NCBI GenBank assembly: GCA_963169195.1
Contig: CAUJDN010000128.1
Coordinates: forward strand, 28,440-92,439
DNA length: 64,000 bases
Source of the DNA: Acidobacteriota bacterium
GTDB lineage: Bacteria > Acidobacteriota > Vicinamibacteria > Vicinamibacterales > UBA2999
Reading direction: 5' to 3'
Position 1 is the stretch's first letter; the number at the start of each line of letters is the position of its first letter. This document shows, in pieces, positions 32,514-40,377 of this stretch. The notes below the pieces were generated by a model, which was not told the DNA's origin, searched no databases, and worked only from the letters and a program-made list of their open reading frames with translations. The translations under genes were made by a program, and so were the position numbers.

Positions 32514-33629
32514 CAGGATCACGATCTCCGCTCTGAGCGCCCCGGCGGCCTTCAGCGCCTGCATGATGGCGATGATGTCTCGCGGGGTGGCGCCGAGCGC
32601 GTTGAGCGCCGCCACAACAGCATCGAGCGTCGCGCCCTCGCTGAGCGTCACGAGGCGGGCGGCCTGCTCGCGGACGTCCACGCCCACGTTGGGGACGATG
32701 ACCGTCTCGCCCGTGCGCGAGAGTGGCGCGGGTTGCGAGACCTCGAACCTGGTCGTGATCCGCACCGACAGGTTGCCGTGGGCGACGGCGGCGGGTCCGA
32801 GCCGGACGGCACCGCCCACCACCACGGTCCCCGAGCGCTCGTTGATGACCACGCGGGCGGGCGCGTCGGTGTCCACGGGCAGGGCCTCGATGCGTGCCAT
32901 GAGGTCGGCCACGGCGCCTCGATACTGTTCAGGCACGCGGACGAGCACGGTCCCCGGATCCACGACGCGCGCCATGCCGGCCCCGATCTCGTCGTTGACG
33001 GCACGGGCCACCCGAGCCGCGCTGACGAAGTCGGGTTCGCGGAGCGCGAGCGACAACGCGTCGGCCGACGGCAGCGTCGCGGCGCTGCCGACCTGCACGA
33101 GCCCGCCGCTCGGGACGCGGCCCACGGTGAGGTGGTTCACGGCGACGCTGTTGCCGGCGCCTCCGCCTCCGAAGCCGCCAATCGAGAGCGGCCCCTGAGC
33201 CACCACGTAGACCTGGCCCTCCGGACCGCGAAGGGGTGTGGCCAGCAGCGTGCCGCCCTGCAGGCTTCGCGCGTCGCCCACCGACGAGGCGGTCACGTCG
33301 ACGCGCGCGCCCGCCCGGGCGTAGGCGGGCAGCTCCGCGGTCACGAGGACCGCCGCGACGTTCTCGACGTTCACACGCCCGGCGGCCACCGACACGCCCA
33401 TCCGCTCGAGCATGTTCACGAGCGTCTGGGTCGAGAAGATGGTCTGCCGGCGGTCACCCGTCTTGTTGAGCCCGACGACGAGCCCGTAGCCGATGAGCGG
33501 CGTGGAGGCGAGGCCCTGCAGGGCGGCCACGTCCTTGAGCCGCGCGCCGGAATCCGCCGAGAGGGGCGCAGCCAGGAGCGCCGCGAGCGCCGCGGCCAGC
33601 CGCCAGTCCGGTGAGAGAAGTCGCATCAT
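32511..33629 (-). CDS. flgI: Flagellar P-ring protein FlgI
   Basis: The 372-residue protein has an N-terminal signal peptide (LAAALAALLAAPLSA) and FlgI motifs: LKDVAALQGL, LIGYGLVVGLNKTGDR, TLVNMLERMGV, NVAAVLVTAELPAYARAGARVDV, AVNHLTVGRVPSGG and the C-terminal VVAALNALGATPRDIIAIMQALKAAGAL-type end. It forms the periplasmic ring around the rod in cells with an outer membrane. It follows flgH by 7 bp. Confidence 0.97.
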   Translation of the reverse strand: MMRLLSPDWRLAAALAALLAAPLSADSGARLKDVAALQGLASTPLIGYGLVVGLNKTGDRRQTIFSTQTLVNMLERMGVSVAAGRVNVENVAAVLVTAELPAYARAGARVDVTASSVGDARSLQGGTLLATPLRGPEGQVYVVAQGPLSIGGFGGGGAGNSVAVNHLTVGRVPSGGLVQVGSAATLPSADALSLALREPDFVSAARVARAVNDEIGAGMARVVDPGTVLVRVPEQYRGAVADLMARIEALPVDTDAPARVVINERSGTVVVGGAVRLGPAAVAHGNLSVRITTRFEVSQPAPLSRTGETVIVPNVGVDVREQAARLVTLSEGATLDAVVAALNALGATPRDIIAIMQALKAAGALRAEIVIL

Positions 33630-33636
33630 CGCCCCT

Positions 33637-34494
33637 TCAGAAGATCTTGTTGAGCACGCGAATCAGCCAGCCTGGCGAGAGGCTGTCCTTGATGAGCCCC
33701 TTGCCGAAGTAGCGGATGCGGAGCTGGCCGATGGCCGGTGACGGCAGGATGTTGCCCGGCCGGATGTCGACAACGCGGGCGACGCCGGTCAGCACGATGA
33801 TCTGTCGGTCGCCGTTGATGTCGACCTCGCGCACGCCCTCGATGACCAGGTCGCCGTTGGGCAGCACTTCCGCGACGCGTGCCGTGAGCGTGGCGCTCAG
33901 GGTGCCGGCCCGGGTCGTCGTGCCCGCGCCCTTGAAGCCGGTGCCCGACGAGAGCGACGCAAGGCTGGAGGGATCGAGGGAGTCGGGGATGAGCTTGTCG
34001 GCGCCGAAGAAGCTGGGGACGCCGGCGGAGGCCGAGCCGCTCTTCGCGAGCGTCGAGTCGGCCGTTCCCGTGGCGGCGATGACCTCCTCCACGCGCACGG
34101 TCACGAGGTCATTCACGCGCCGCGCTCGCAGATCGCCCATCAGCCCGTTCATCCAGGCCCCGGCTTCAGGCCCCTGCCCGCCCGACCCGCTTCGAGCGGC
34201 CTCCAGGTAGCGGGCCACCAGCACGTCGTAGCTGTCGGTGCCCCCGGGAACCTGAGCCCTGGCCTGATCCTGCTTCTGTCCGGCCGAGACCGCGCACGGA
34301 AGCAGAACCAGCGCGGCGGCGAGCAGCAGTGGCCTGACAGCCCGTGGTGCCAGACGCTGGGCTGCCGCAGCCCATGGTTCCGGGCAGAGGGAAAGGCGGG
34401 ACAGTCCCCGTTTCCCTGGAGAGTCACACGACGGGAAACGGGGACTGTCCCCCTTTCCGGGCGAGAGCCACATGCGCCACGGGCTGCTAGTCAT
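33637..34494 (-). CDS. flgH: Flagellar L-ring protein FlgH with repeat-derived N-terminal extension
   Basis: The 285-residue FlgH has the family core: VNDLVTVRVEEVIAATGTAD, TLSATLTARVAEVLPNGDLVI, GVREVDINGDRQIIVLTGVAR and the end RYFGKGLIKDSLSPGWL. The start at ATG 34494 has a good ribosome site (GAGGTGAT) and no in-frame start exists closer to the signal sequence (LLLAAALVLLPCAVSA). This leaves about 50 residues before the signal, most of them encoded by a palindromic repeat (34389-34458). The usual lipobox is poor (LLPC). Export or lipidation may therefore be unusual. Confidence 0.9.
   Translation of the reverse strand: MTSSPWRMWLSPGKGDSPRFPSCDSPGKRGLSRLSLCPEPWAAAAQRLAPRAVRPLLLAAALVLLPCAVSAGQKQDQARAQVPGGTDSYDVLVARYLEAARSGSGGQGPEAGAWMNGLMGDLRARRVNDLVTVRVEEVIAATGTADSTLAKSGSASAGVPSFFGADKLIPDSLDPSSLASLSSGTGFKGAGTTTRAGTLSATLTARVAEVLPNGDLVIEGVREVDINGDRQIIVLTGVARVVDIRPGNILPSPAIGQLRIRYFGKGLIKDSLSPGWLIRVLNKIF
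34389..34458. repeat. Inverted repeat (REP-like) inside flgH
   Basis: Arms at 34389-34416 and 34433-34458 are nearly perfect inverted copies, with one small difference (GGCGGG against GGGGG). Each arm also holds the internal palindrome GGGACAGTCCC or GGGACTGTCCC. The element is read in frame as part of flgH. The shape recalls repetitive extragenic palindromes. Confidence 0.8.
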
Positions 34495-35176
34495 GGATCA
34501 CCTCGACCGTCCCCGCGCCGACGACGCGCGCTTTCATCGTCCGGCGGCTCCGGGGGTTCACGACGCGAATCACCGCTCCCCTGTCGCCGCGGTCCGCGGC
34601 GAGCAGACGGCCTTCGGCGACGACCTCGCCGACGCGCGCGGTGGCGCGCACCTCCTCGCCCGCGCTGACGAGCGGGAGCACCGCCAGGCTCGCCGGGGCC
34701 AGGCACGCATCCGGGCCCAGGTCCCGCAGCACACGGCTTCGTCCGATGGCCTCGGCGGCCGGCCAGGCCCGAAGCGGGCCTTCCACCTCGTGGCTCACGA
34801 TGGCGACGTCGGCTTCGTCCAGCGTGTCGCCGCGCGAGACGACGCGCCGCGTGTGCAGGTGCGGTACCCGCACCCGGAGGTCGGCCTCCGCCGTGGCGGT
34901 CCAGGCCACGGCAGGTCCGACCGTCGTCGCGGTACGCAGTGCGAAGCGCATGGGCCGTCCCAGCCGCGCGCCCGGATCGGGTCGCGCCTGGACGGGGCCC
35001 TGGGCCGATGCGGCCGGGACCCGCAGGTGGTCGATGGCGACATCGGCGTCGGCGCCCATCCTGGCGCGCACGGCGGCCAGAATGGCGTCCCGAACGGGCG
35101 CATCGGCATCCGCCTGCGCCGAGGGCGCCGCGCCCGCCGAGCCGACGATGAGCGAGCACAGCAGGGCGCGCATCAT
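34487..35176 (-). CDS. flgA: Flagella basal body P-ring formation protein FlgA
   Basis: The 229-residue protein has a short signal-like N-terminus and the FlgA SAF region: RRVVSRGDTLDEADVAIVSHE, RAWPAAEAIGRSRVLRDLGP, VSAGEEVRATARVGEVVAEGR, GAVIRVVNPRSRRTMKARVVGAGTVEV. FlgA is a periplasmic chaperone for FlgI. It overlaps flgG (ATGA) upstream and flgH downstream by 8 bp. Confidence 0.93.
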   Translation of the reverse strand: MMRALLCSLIVGSAGAAPSAQADADAPVRDAILAAVRARMGADADVAIDHLRVPAASAQGPVQARPDPGARLGRPMRFALRTATTVGPAVAWTATAEADLRVRVPHLHTRRVVSRGDTLDEADVAIVSHEVEGPLRAWPAAEAIGRSRVLRDLGPDACLAPASLAVLPLVSAGEEVRATARVGEVVAEGRLLAADRGDRGAVIRVVNPRSRRTMKARVVGAGTVEVIHD

Positions 35177-35961
35177 CGCACCAGGTTGTTCACCTGCGCC
35201 AGCATCTCGTCGGCGGCCCTGATGACCTTCGAGTTGGCCTCGTAGGCGCGCTGGCCGAGGATCATGTTGACCATCTCCTCGACCACGCTGACGTTCGAGT
35301 CCTCGAGGAAGCCCTGGGCGATGGTGCCGCGCCCGTCGAGGCCCGGCGCGCCGGCCTGCGGCTCACCGGACGCCGTGGTGGTGACGAAGATGTTGCCGCC
35401 CGCGGCCTTGAGGCCCGCCGGGTTCTGGAACGTCGCGAGCTCGATGTTGCCCAGCTGCTGGGCGCCGTTCTGGCCGGCGACGGCCGCCGACACGATGCCC
35501 TCGCGCGAGATGCTCACCGAGGTGGCGTTCTCCGGCACCGTGATCTGGGGCTCCAGGGGGTAGCCCGCCATGGTGACCAGCATGCCCTGCGCGTCGCGGA
35601 CGAGCGCGCCGGCGCGCGTGTAGCCCGTGGTGCCGTCGGGAAGCGTCACCTTGAAGAACCCCGCGCCCTCGATGGCGAGGTCGAGCGGGGCGTTGGTCGC
35701 GCGCAGGTTGCCGGCGCTGAAGTCCCGCGACGAGGCGAGGGGACGCGTGCCCAGGCCGGTGGCGAGCCCGACCGGGCTCTCGCCGGCCACCGACGTCGGC
35801 GAGCCGGGGACCCGTGTCTCCTGGTACACGAGATCCTCGAACTGCATGTGGGTCTTCTTGAAGCCCGACGTGTTGACGTTGGCGATGTTGTGCGCCACGT
35901 TGTCGATGTTGGCCTGCTGCGCGTTCATGCCGCTGGCCGCCGTGTACAGTGCGCGAATCAT
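35173..35961 (-). CDS. flgG: Distal rod protein FlgG
   Basis: The 262-residue protein shows the rod family N-terminus (RALYTAASGMNAQQANIDNV, ANVNTSGFKKTHMQFEDLVYQ), the central FlgG part (APLDLAIEGAGFFKV) and the C-terminus QGFLEDSNVSVVEEMVNMI with AYEANSKVIRAADEMLAQV. It builds the distal rod. It is cotranscribed with flgF and flgA. Confidence 0.97.
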   Translation of the reverse strand: MIRALYTAASGMNAQQANIDNVAHNIANVNTSGFKKTHMQFEDLVYQETRVPGSPTSVAGESPVGLATGLGTRPLASSRDFSAGNLRATNAPLDLAIEGAGFFKVTLPDGTTGYTRAGALVRDAQGMLVTMAGYPLEPQITVPENATSVSISREGIVSAAVAGQNGAQQLGNIELATFQNPAGLKAAGGNIFVTTTASGEPQAGAPGLDGRGTIAQGFLEDSNVSVVEEMVNMILGQRAYEANSKVIRAADEMLAQVNNLVR

Positions 35962-35981
35962 GGGTCCTCGTCCTCCCGGGC

Positions 35982-36704
35982 CTACCGCCGTCCGATCGAC
36001 TCGATGGTGCGGCCATCGATGTCGTTCATCAACACGGCCACGGCCCGCTGCAGGGCCTCGAAGGTGCGTGACACGGTCGTGAGCTCGGCCACCCGCTCGA
36101 CGACCGAGACGTTGGATTGCTCGAGGGAGCCCGCGAAGACCGTGGGCTCGGTCACCACGGCCGGGGCCGCGCCCTCGTCCGCCCTGAGCAGCGACGTACC
36201 CTCGCGGACCAGCTTCGTGGGATCCGCGAACGTGACGATCCGCAGGCGGCCCGCCGCGACGCCGTCGCTCGTCACCGTGCCGTCCGACGCCACGTGCACG
36301 ACGCCGGGGCCGGCCTTGAGGGGGCCACTCTCGCCGAGGACGGGAGCGCCATCGGTGGTGGTGATCGTGCCGTCCGCCTGGCGCGCGAGATGCCCATTCC
36401 GCGTGTAGCGCGTACCGGCCGGCGTCTCGACGGCGAGGAAGCCATGGCCGTCGATGGCGATGTCGAGCGGCTGGCCGGTGTTGACGAGGGTGCCGGCGCG
36501 CGTGTCGAGCCGCCTGGCGCCGGTCGTGACGTCGACGGCGGTCTCGAACGCCGCGGTGAAGCTCGGGCGCGGCGCCTTGGCGTGGCCCGCACGCTCGCCC
36601 TTGAAGCCCGGCGTGCCCGCGTTGGCGATCTCGTCCGCCAGGCGGTCCAGTTGATCGATGCGGGTGCGCATCCCGCTCAGCGCGACGTAGTAGCCGCCAG
36701 CCAT
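35982..36704 (-). CDS. flgF: Proximal rod protein FlgF
   Basis: The 240-residue protein begins at ATG 36704 after AGAGGAGG and overlaps the MshEN gene by 28 bp. It has MAGGYYVALSGMRTRIDQL, IANAGTPGFKGERAGH, GQPLDIAIDGHGFLAVETP, YTRNGHLARQADG and the end LEQSNVSVVERVAELTTVSRTF. This is the FlgF type of rod protein, just before flgG. Confidence 0.94.
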   Translation of the reverse strand: MAGGYYVALSGMRTRIDQLDRLADEIANAGTPGFKGERAGHAKAPRPSFTAAFETAVDVTTGARRLDTRAGTLVNTGQPLDIAIDGHGFLAVETPAGTRYTRNGHLARQADGTITTTDGAPVLGESGPLKAGPGVVHVASDGTVTSDGVAAGRLRIVTFADPTKLVREGTSLLRADEGAAPAVVTEPTVFAGSLEQSNVSVVERVAELTTVSRTFEALQRAVAVLMNDIDGRTIESIGRR

Positions 36705-37522
36705 GACGCCTCCTCTGGATGCGGCGGACCTTCGGGGAGCACGAGGCACACGTCCTCCATCACGCCCGGCGCCTGGACACGAATCCAGGCGTGGTCCTCC
36801 CAGTTCGCCTCGATGACGGTGGCGTCGCGCCCGCGCGCGGCGGCCGCGGCAATCCGTGCGGCGGCCTCGGCGACGCTCGAGGTGCACACCAACGCCGGCA
36901 GCGGGCGCGCGGCCGGCCGCGGCTCGGCGCCATACTGCGCGAGGATGGCCATCCAGTCCTCGTCGGTCACCAGGTAGACCTCGAGGGTCCAGCCGGTCAG
37001 CCGTCGCAGGGCGCCGAGGGCGCGGCGGCGGATCGGCGCCGGGGAGGCCACGCGGACGCGGTGCTCGATGGGATCGCTGATGGGCGCGATGCGGAGCGCG
37101 CGAACGGCCTCGCGGCACAACCCGCCGGGCGCGTGCCGCACGGTCGTCGGATCGAAGGTGGGCAGGCAGCGCACCCCGAACTGGGTGGCCAGGGCCGTCA
37201 GCACCGTCTGCCTGTCCGCGGCGCCCATCGCCTGCAGCTGCTCGCCGAGCCGCAGCCCCGACTCGCGCTGCGCCTCGAGCGCGCGCGACAGCGACGCGCT
37301 GTCGCAGACCCCTTTGGCGGCCAGCAGCGTGCCGAGCCGCATGGGCGGTACGCCGCGCAGGCCGGGCGCAAGGGGTGTGCCGGCCGTCAGGCGCTCGCGC
37401 GCCATCTGCTCGAGGCACGCCCGGGAGCAGAACCAGCGCCCGTCCACCCGCGCGCCAACGCCGCGGCTCACGAGCAGGTCGGGCCGCCAGCGGCCACAAC
37501 CCTCAGCGGCGCAGCGCGCCAT
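36677..37522 (-). CDS. Zinc-finger plus MshEN-domain protein in the flagellar operon
   Basis: The 281-residue protein starts with a C-x4-C...FCSRAC pattern (residues 4-38) that looks like an FCS-type zinc finger. Residues about 62-120 hold two tandem motifs, RLGTLLAAKGVCDSASLSRAL and LRLGEQLQAMGAADRQTVLT, that match the repeated RLG-x2-L-x4-G pattern of MshEN domains, known to bind cyclic di-GMP in MshE and related secretion ATPases. No ATPase domain follows. The C-terminal part is unrecognised. Its site between a DUF2802 gene and flgF suggests a cyclic di-GMP input to flagella; this is inference. Confidence 0.65.
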   Translation of the reverse strand: MARCAAEGCGRWRPDLLVSRGVGARVDGRWFCSRACLEQMARERLTAGTPLAPGLRGVPPMRLGTLLAAKGVCDSASLSRALEAQRESGLRLGEQLQAMGAADRQTVLTALATQFGVRCLPTFDPTTVRHAPGGLCREAVRALRIAPISDPIEHRVRVASPAPIRRRALGALRRLTGWTLEVYLVTDEDWMAILAQYGAEPRPAARPLPALVCTSSVAEAAARIAAAAARGRDATVIEANWEDHAWIRVQAPGVMEDVCLVLPEGPPHPEEASWLAATTSR

Positions 37523-37895
37523 GCGCGCCTCCCTTCGGCTTCGCGAGCTGCAGGTGGAGGCTCACCTCACTCTCCGACAGTCCCTCGCGCGACGCGATGT
37601 CGGCCACCGCCTCGCCGCGTCTGGCAGCGCCGGCGATGCGGCGCGCGATCGAGCTCCGCGTGGATCGGGCCGCGCGCGGGGCGGCGCTGCGCTCGAGCTC
37701 CCGCGCCACGTTGGTGAGGCCCGCTTCCGTGGTGTCGGTCAGCAGTTCGAGGGCGGAGGTGAGATGCGCCAGGCGCTCGCCGAAGCGCGCCACGGCGCCG
37801 AGCGCCTTCGACAGGCGGACCAGGACGATCGCCTCGACGAGGGCCACCAGGCCCACTGCCATCACCCCGTAGGCCAACACGTCCGGCATCGCCAC
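37503..37895 (-). CDS. DUF2802-like membrane-anchored protein
   Basis: The 130-residue protein has one N-terminal membrane segment (VLAYGVMAVGLVALVEAIVLV), a coiled region, and a C-terminal helix-turn-helix-like end (ADIASREGLSESEVSLHLQLA) typical of DUF2802 proteins found in flagellar and chemotaxis loci. Its role is unknown. It overlaps the MshEN gene by 20 bp and abuts the FliN-like gene. Confidence 0.65.
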   Translation of the reverse strand: MAMPDVLAYGVMAVGLVALVEAIVLVRLSKALGAVARFGERLAHLTSALELLTDTTEAGLTNVARELERSAAPRAARSTRSSIARRIAGAARRGEAVADIASREGLSESEVSLHLQLAKPKGGAHGALRR

Positions 37896-38609
37896 TCACG
37901 CCTCCAGCCGCACCCGCTTCGCGGGGCTCGTCACGTCCGTAATCCGCACGCCGTAGTTGCCGCCCACGACCACCACTTCGCCGTGCGCGATGACGCGATC
38001 GCCCACGAGGAGCTGCACCGGCTCGTCGGGCGAGCGCTCCATGTCCACGACGCTGCCCGGCCCGAGCGCGGCCAGTGTCCGGAGGGGCAGCATGGTCCGC
38101 GCGAACCGCACGACGAGCGGCAGGTCGATGTCGAGAACGACATCGAGGTTCTCCTGCGGGCCCGCCCCGGCCGCCGACAGCCGGCCGGCGACGGCGACGC
38201 GCGCGATGAACCCGGGCGCCTGCAGCTCGTACACCGTCCCGTCGGGGGGCGCTCCGGCGGCGCGTGCCGTGCCGAAGCCCAGCGCCAGGCCCGCATGCGC
38301 GGGCTGGGCGCAGAGCGCCGTGGCCGCGCGGTTCCAGAGGTCGCGGAGCAGTCCGACGATGGCCGGCCGATCCGGCGACTCGACCCCGGTGATGCGCCGG
38401 GCCAGGGTCTCGGCGCCGCCCAGGTCGATCCAGGCCTCGATCGAACCGCGCCTGGCGCCGCTCACCGAACCCGTCAGGCACCAGCCGTCGCCCGACGCCC
38501 CCGACGGGGCCGGTGTGCCGACGATGTCATCGACGATCGCGCTCACCGCCGTGGCCAGCTCGCGAATCAGTGCCTCCATCACGGGATCGGGTGTCGGTAC
38601 CGTTGTCAT
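37896..38609 (-). CDS. FliN/FliY-like switch protein (second SpoA-domain copy)
   Basis: The 237-residue protein starts at ATG 38609, one base after the fliM stop. The C-terminal 75 residues are a SpoA/FliN domain: LDVVLDIDLPLVVRFARTMLPL, VVDMERSPDEPVQLLVGDRVIAHGEVVVVGGNYGVRIT. The N-terminal 150 residues are an unrecognised domain, perhaps a worn CheC-like part as in FliY. The window has a second, short fliN at 46639, so the switch may contain two kinds of FliN. Confidence 0.85.
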   Translation of the reverse strand: MTTVPTPDPVMEALIRELATAVSAIVDDIVGTPAPSGASGDGWCLTGSVSGARRGSIEAWIDLGGAETLARRITGVESPDRPAIVGLLRDLWNRAATALCAQPAHAGLALGFGTARAAGAPPDGTVYELQAPGFIARVAVAGRLSAAGAGPQENLDVVLDIDLPLVVRFARTMLPLRTLAALGPGSVVDMERSPDEPVQLLVGDRVIAHGEVVVVGGNYGVRITDVTSPAKRVRLEA

Positions 38610-38610
38610 C

Positions 38611-39591
38611 TCAGCGCTCCACGACCTGGCTGTCCGGGCACGCTTCATCGAGCCGGACGCTCACGCGGCCCTGATCGATGCCCAGACGGCCCTTGAACTT
38701 CAGTGTGCGGCCCACGCGCACGTCGACGAGGCGGCTTGCGGGCACGCCGAGCGACAACACGTCGCCGGGCCGCACGTTCACCAGGTCGCGGGTGGTGAGC
38801 CGCGATTCGAGCGACGCGGTCACCGGCATCGCGGCCGCCGCGAGGTGATCGCGCAGCCACTGGCGCTCCGCCGCGTTGGGCTCCTGCCGCTGCCGGTGCC
38901 AGGCCTGTGCCAGGCCCCCGCCCGTGGCCTCCACGATCGTGACGGGAAGACAGAGGTTGACCATCCCTCTCGCGTCTCCCACGGACATGTCGAAGGCCAC
39001 CATCAGCACCGTCTCGTTGGGGGCGGCCACCTGGAGCATCTGCGGGCGCGTGTCACGGCCGCGGATCTCGAAGCGCAGGTCCACGATGGGGCGCCAGGTC
39101 TCGGTCAGGGACTCGAGCAGCACCTTGACGATGGAGTCGGCGATGTGCTGCTCGATGTCGGTGAGCGCCCGGCCCGGAGCGGCGGAGCGGCCCTCCCCTC
39201 CGAGCATCCGATCGAACATCGGAAACGCCACCGAGGGGTTGATCTCGAGTGCCCCCAGCTCGCCGAGCGGCGGGATGGACAACGCGTAGAACGCCGTGGG
39301 GTCCGCCAGCGAGAGCAGGAACTCCGAGTACGCGAACTGTTCGACGGCGACGACCGCCAGCTCGGTGACCGATCGGAGGTAGACCGACAGCGACGTCGAG
39401 ACCGTGCGGGCGAAGCGGTCGTGGAGGAACTGCAGCGAGTGGATCTGCTCCTTCGACACGCGGTCGGGCCGCCGGAAGTTGTAGCGGACCGCGCCGCTGG
39501 CCAGACCGTCCGACGCGCGCTTCGCCGCGCGGCCGGTCGAGGGTGCCAACAGGAGGGCATCGATCTCGTCCTGCGTGAGGGTGCGGCCCAT
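38611..39591 (-). CDS. fliM: Flagellar motor switch protein FliM
   Basis: The 326-residue protein has the FliM layout: LTQDEIDALL near the N-terminus (the CheY-binding segment is short), YNFRRPDRVSKEQIHSLQFLHDRFAR, VAVEQFAYSEFLLSL, YALSIPPLGELGALEINPSVAF, and the SpoA end VRPGDVLSLGVPASRLVDVRVG. It links FliG to the FliN ring and sets rotation direction. It overlaps fliA by one base (TGATG). Confidence 0.96.
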   Translation of the reverse strand: MGRTLTQDEIDALLLAPSTGRAAKRASDGLASGAVRYNFRRPDRVSKEQIHSLQFLHDRFARTVSTSLSVYLRSVTELAVVAVEQFAYSEFLLSLADPTAFYALSIPPLGELGALEINPSVAFPMFDRMLGGEGRSAAPGRALTDIEQHIADSIVKVLLESLTETWRPIVDLRFEIRGRDTRPQMLQVAAPNETVLMVAFDMSVGDARGMVNLCLPVTIVEATGGGLAQAWHRQRQEPNAAERQWLRDHLAAAAMPVTASLESRLTTRDLVNVRPGDVLSLGVPASRLVDVRVGRTLKFKGRLGIDQGRVSVRLDEACPDSQVVER

Positions 39592-40373
39592 CAGTGCGCC
39601 TCCCGTCGCTGCAGCGAACCGGCGAGCATGGAGCGGAGGCGCGCCAGGGCCTGCGTGCGCAGCTGCGACACCCGCGACTCGCCGACGCCGATGACCTGGC
39701 CGATCTCGGCCAGCGTGAGGTCCTGCTCGAAGTAGAGCGTGAGGATGTGCCGCTCGCGCTCGGGCAGCTGCACAATCGCGCGCGCGAGGTGCTCGCGCAG
39801 CTCGCGGCGCTCGAGCGTCGTGTGGGGCCCCTCGCCGGGATCGACGACCACCTCGAGGCTGTCGGCGCCGTCGCCCTCCGCCGAGGCCTGGCGGATGACC
39901 GCCAGGTCCACGGAGCGCAGGCGATCGAGGAGGCGATCGTACTCGACCTCCGAGACGCCGAGGGCGCCGGCGATCTCCCGGGCCTCGGGCTCGCGCCCGA
40001 GCGACTCCCTCAGCCCGGCGATGGCCCCGTCCACGTCACGGCGCAGCTTGCGGAGCGTCCGTGGCGCCCAGTCGAGGTCGCGCAGCGAGTCGAGCATCGC
40101 GCCGTGGATGCGGCGGCGGGCGAAGGCGCTGAACGGCACGCCGAGCGCCGGGTTGAAGCGGCCCGCGGCGTCGATGAGCCCCAGCACGCCGACGCTGATG
40201 AGCTCCGAGACCTCGACCTGCGAGGGGAGGCGGTTGGCCAGCCGGCCGGCCATGGCCTTCACCAGCCCGACGTGTTCCATCACGAGCCGGTCCCGAGTGT
40301 CCAGTTCCGCGCCTCCCGGCGGCGCCATCCTGCGCATCGTCACTGTCTCGGTCTCCGTGTCGGCCCTGCCCAT
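39591..40373 (-). CDS. fliA: RNA polymerase sigma28 factor FliA
   Basis: The 260-residue sigma factor shows region 2 (LVMEHVGLVKAMAGRLANRLP, LISVGVLGLIDAAGRFNPALGVPFSAFARRRIHGAM), region 3 (LRKLRRDVDGAIAGLRESLG) and region 4 (IVQLPERERHILTLYFEQDLTLAEIGQVIGVGESRVSQL). It drives late flagellar genes; matching promoters are found here before fliC, flgM and a receiver gene. It follows flhF by 4 bp. Confidence 0.97.
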   Translation of the reverse strand: MGRADTETETVTMRRMAPPGGAELDTRDRLVMEHVGLVKAMAGRLANRLPSQVEVSELISVGVLGLIDAAGRFNPALGVPFSAFARRRIHGAMLDSLRDLDWAPRTLRKLRRDVDGAIAGLRESLGREPEAREIAGALGVSEVEYDRLLDRLRSVDLAVIRQASAEGDGADSLEVVVDPGEGPHTTLERRELREHLARAIVQLPERERHILTLYFEQDLTLAEIGQVIGVGESRVSQLRTQALARLRSMLAGSLQRREAH

Positions 40374-40377
40374 CGCG

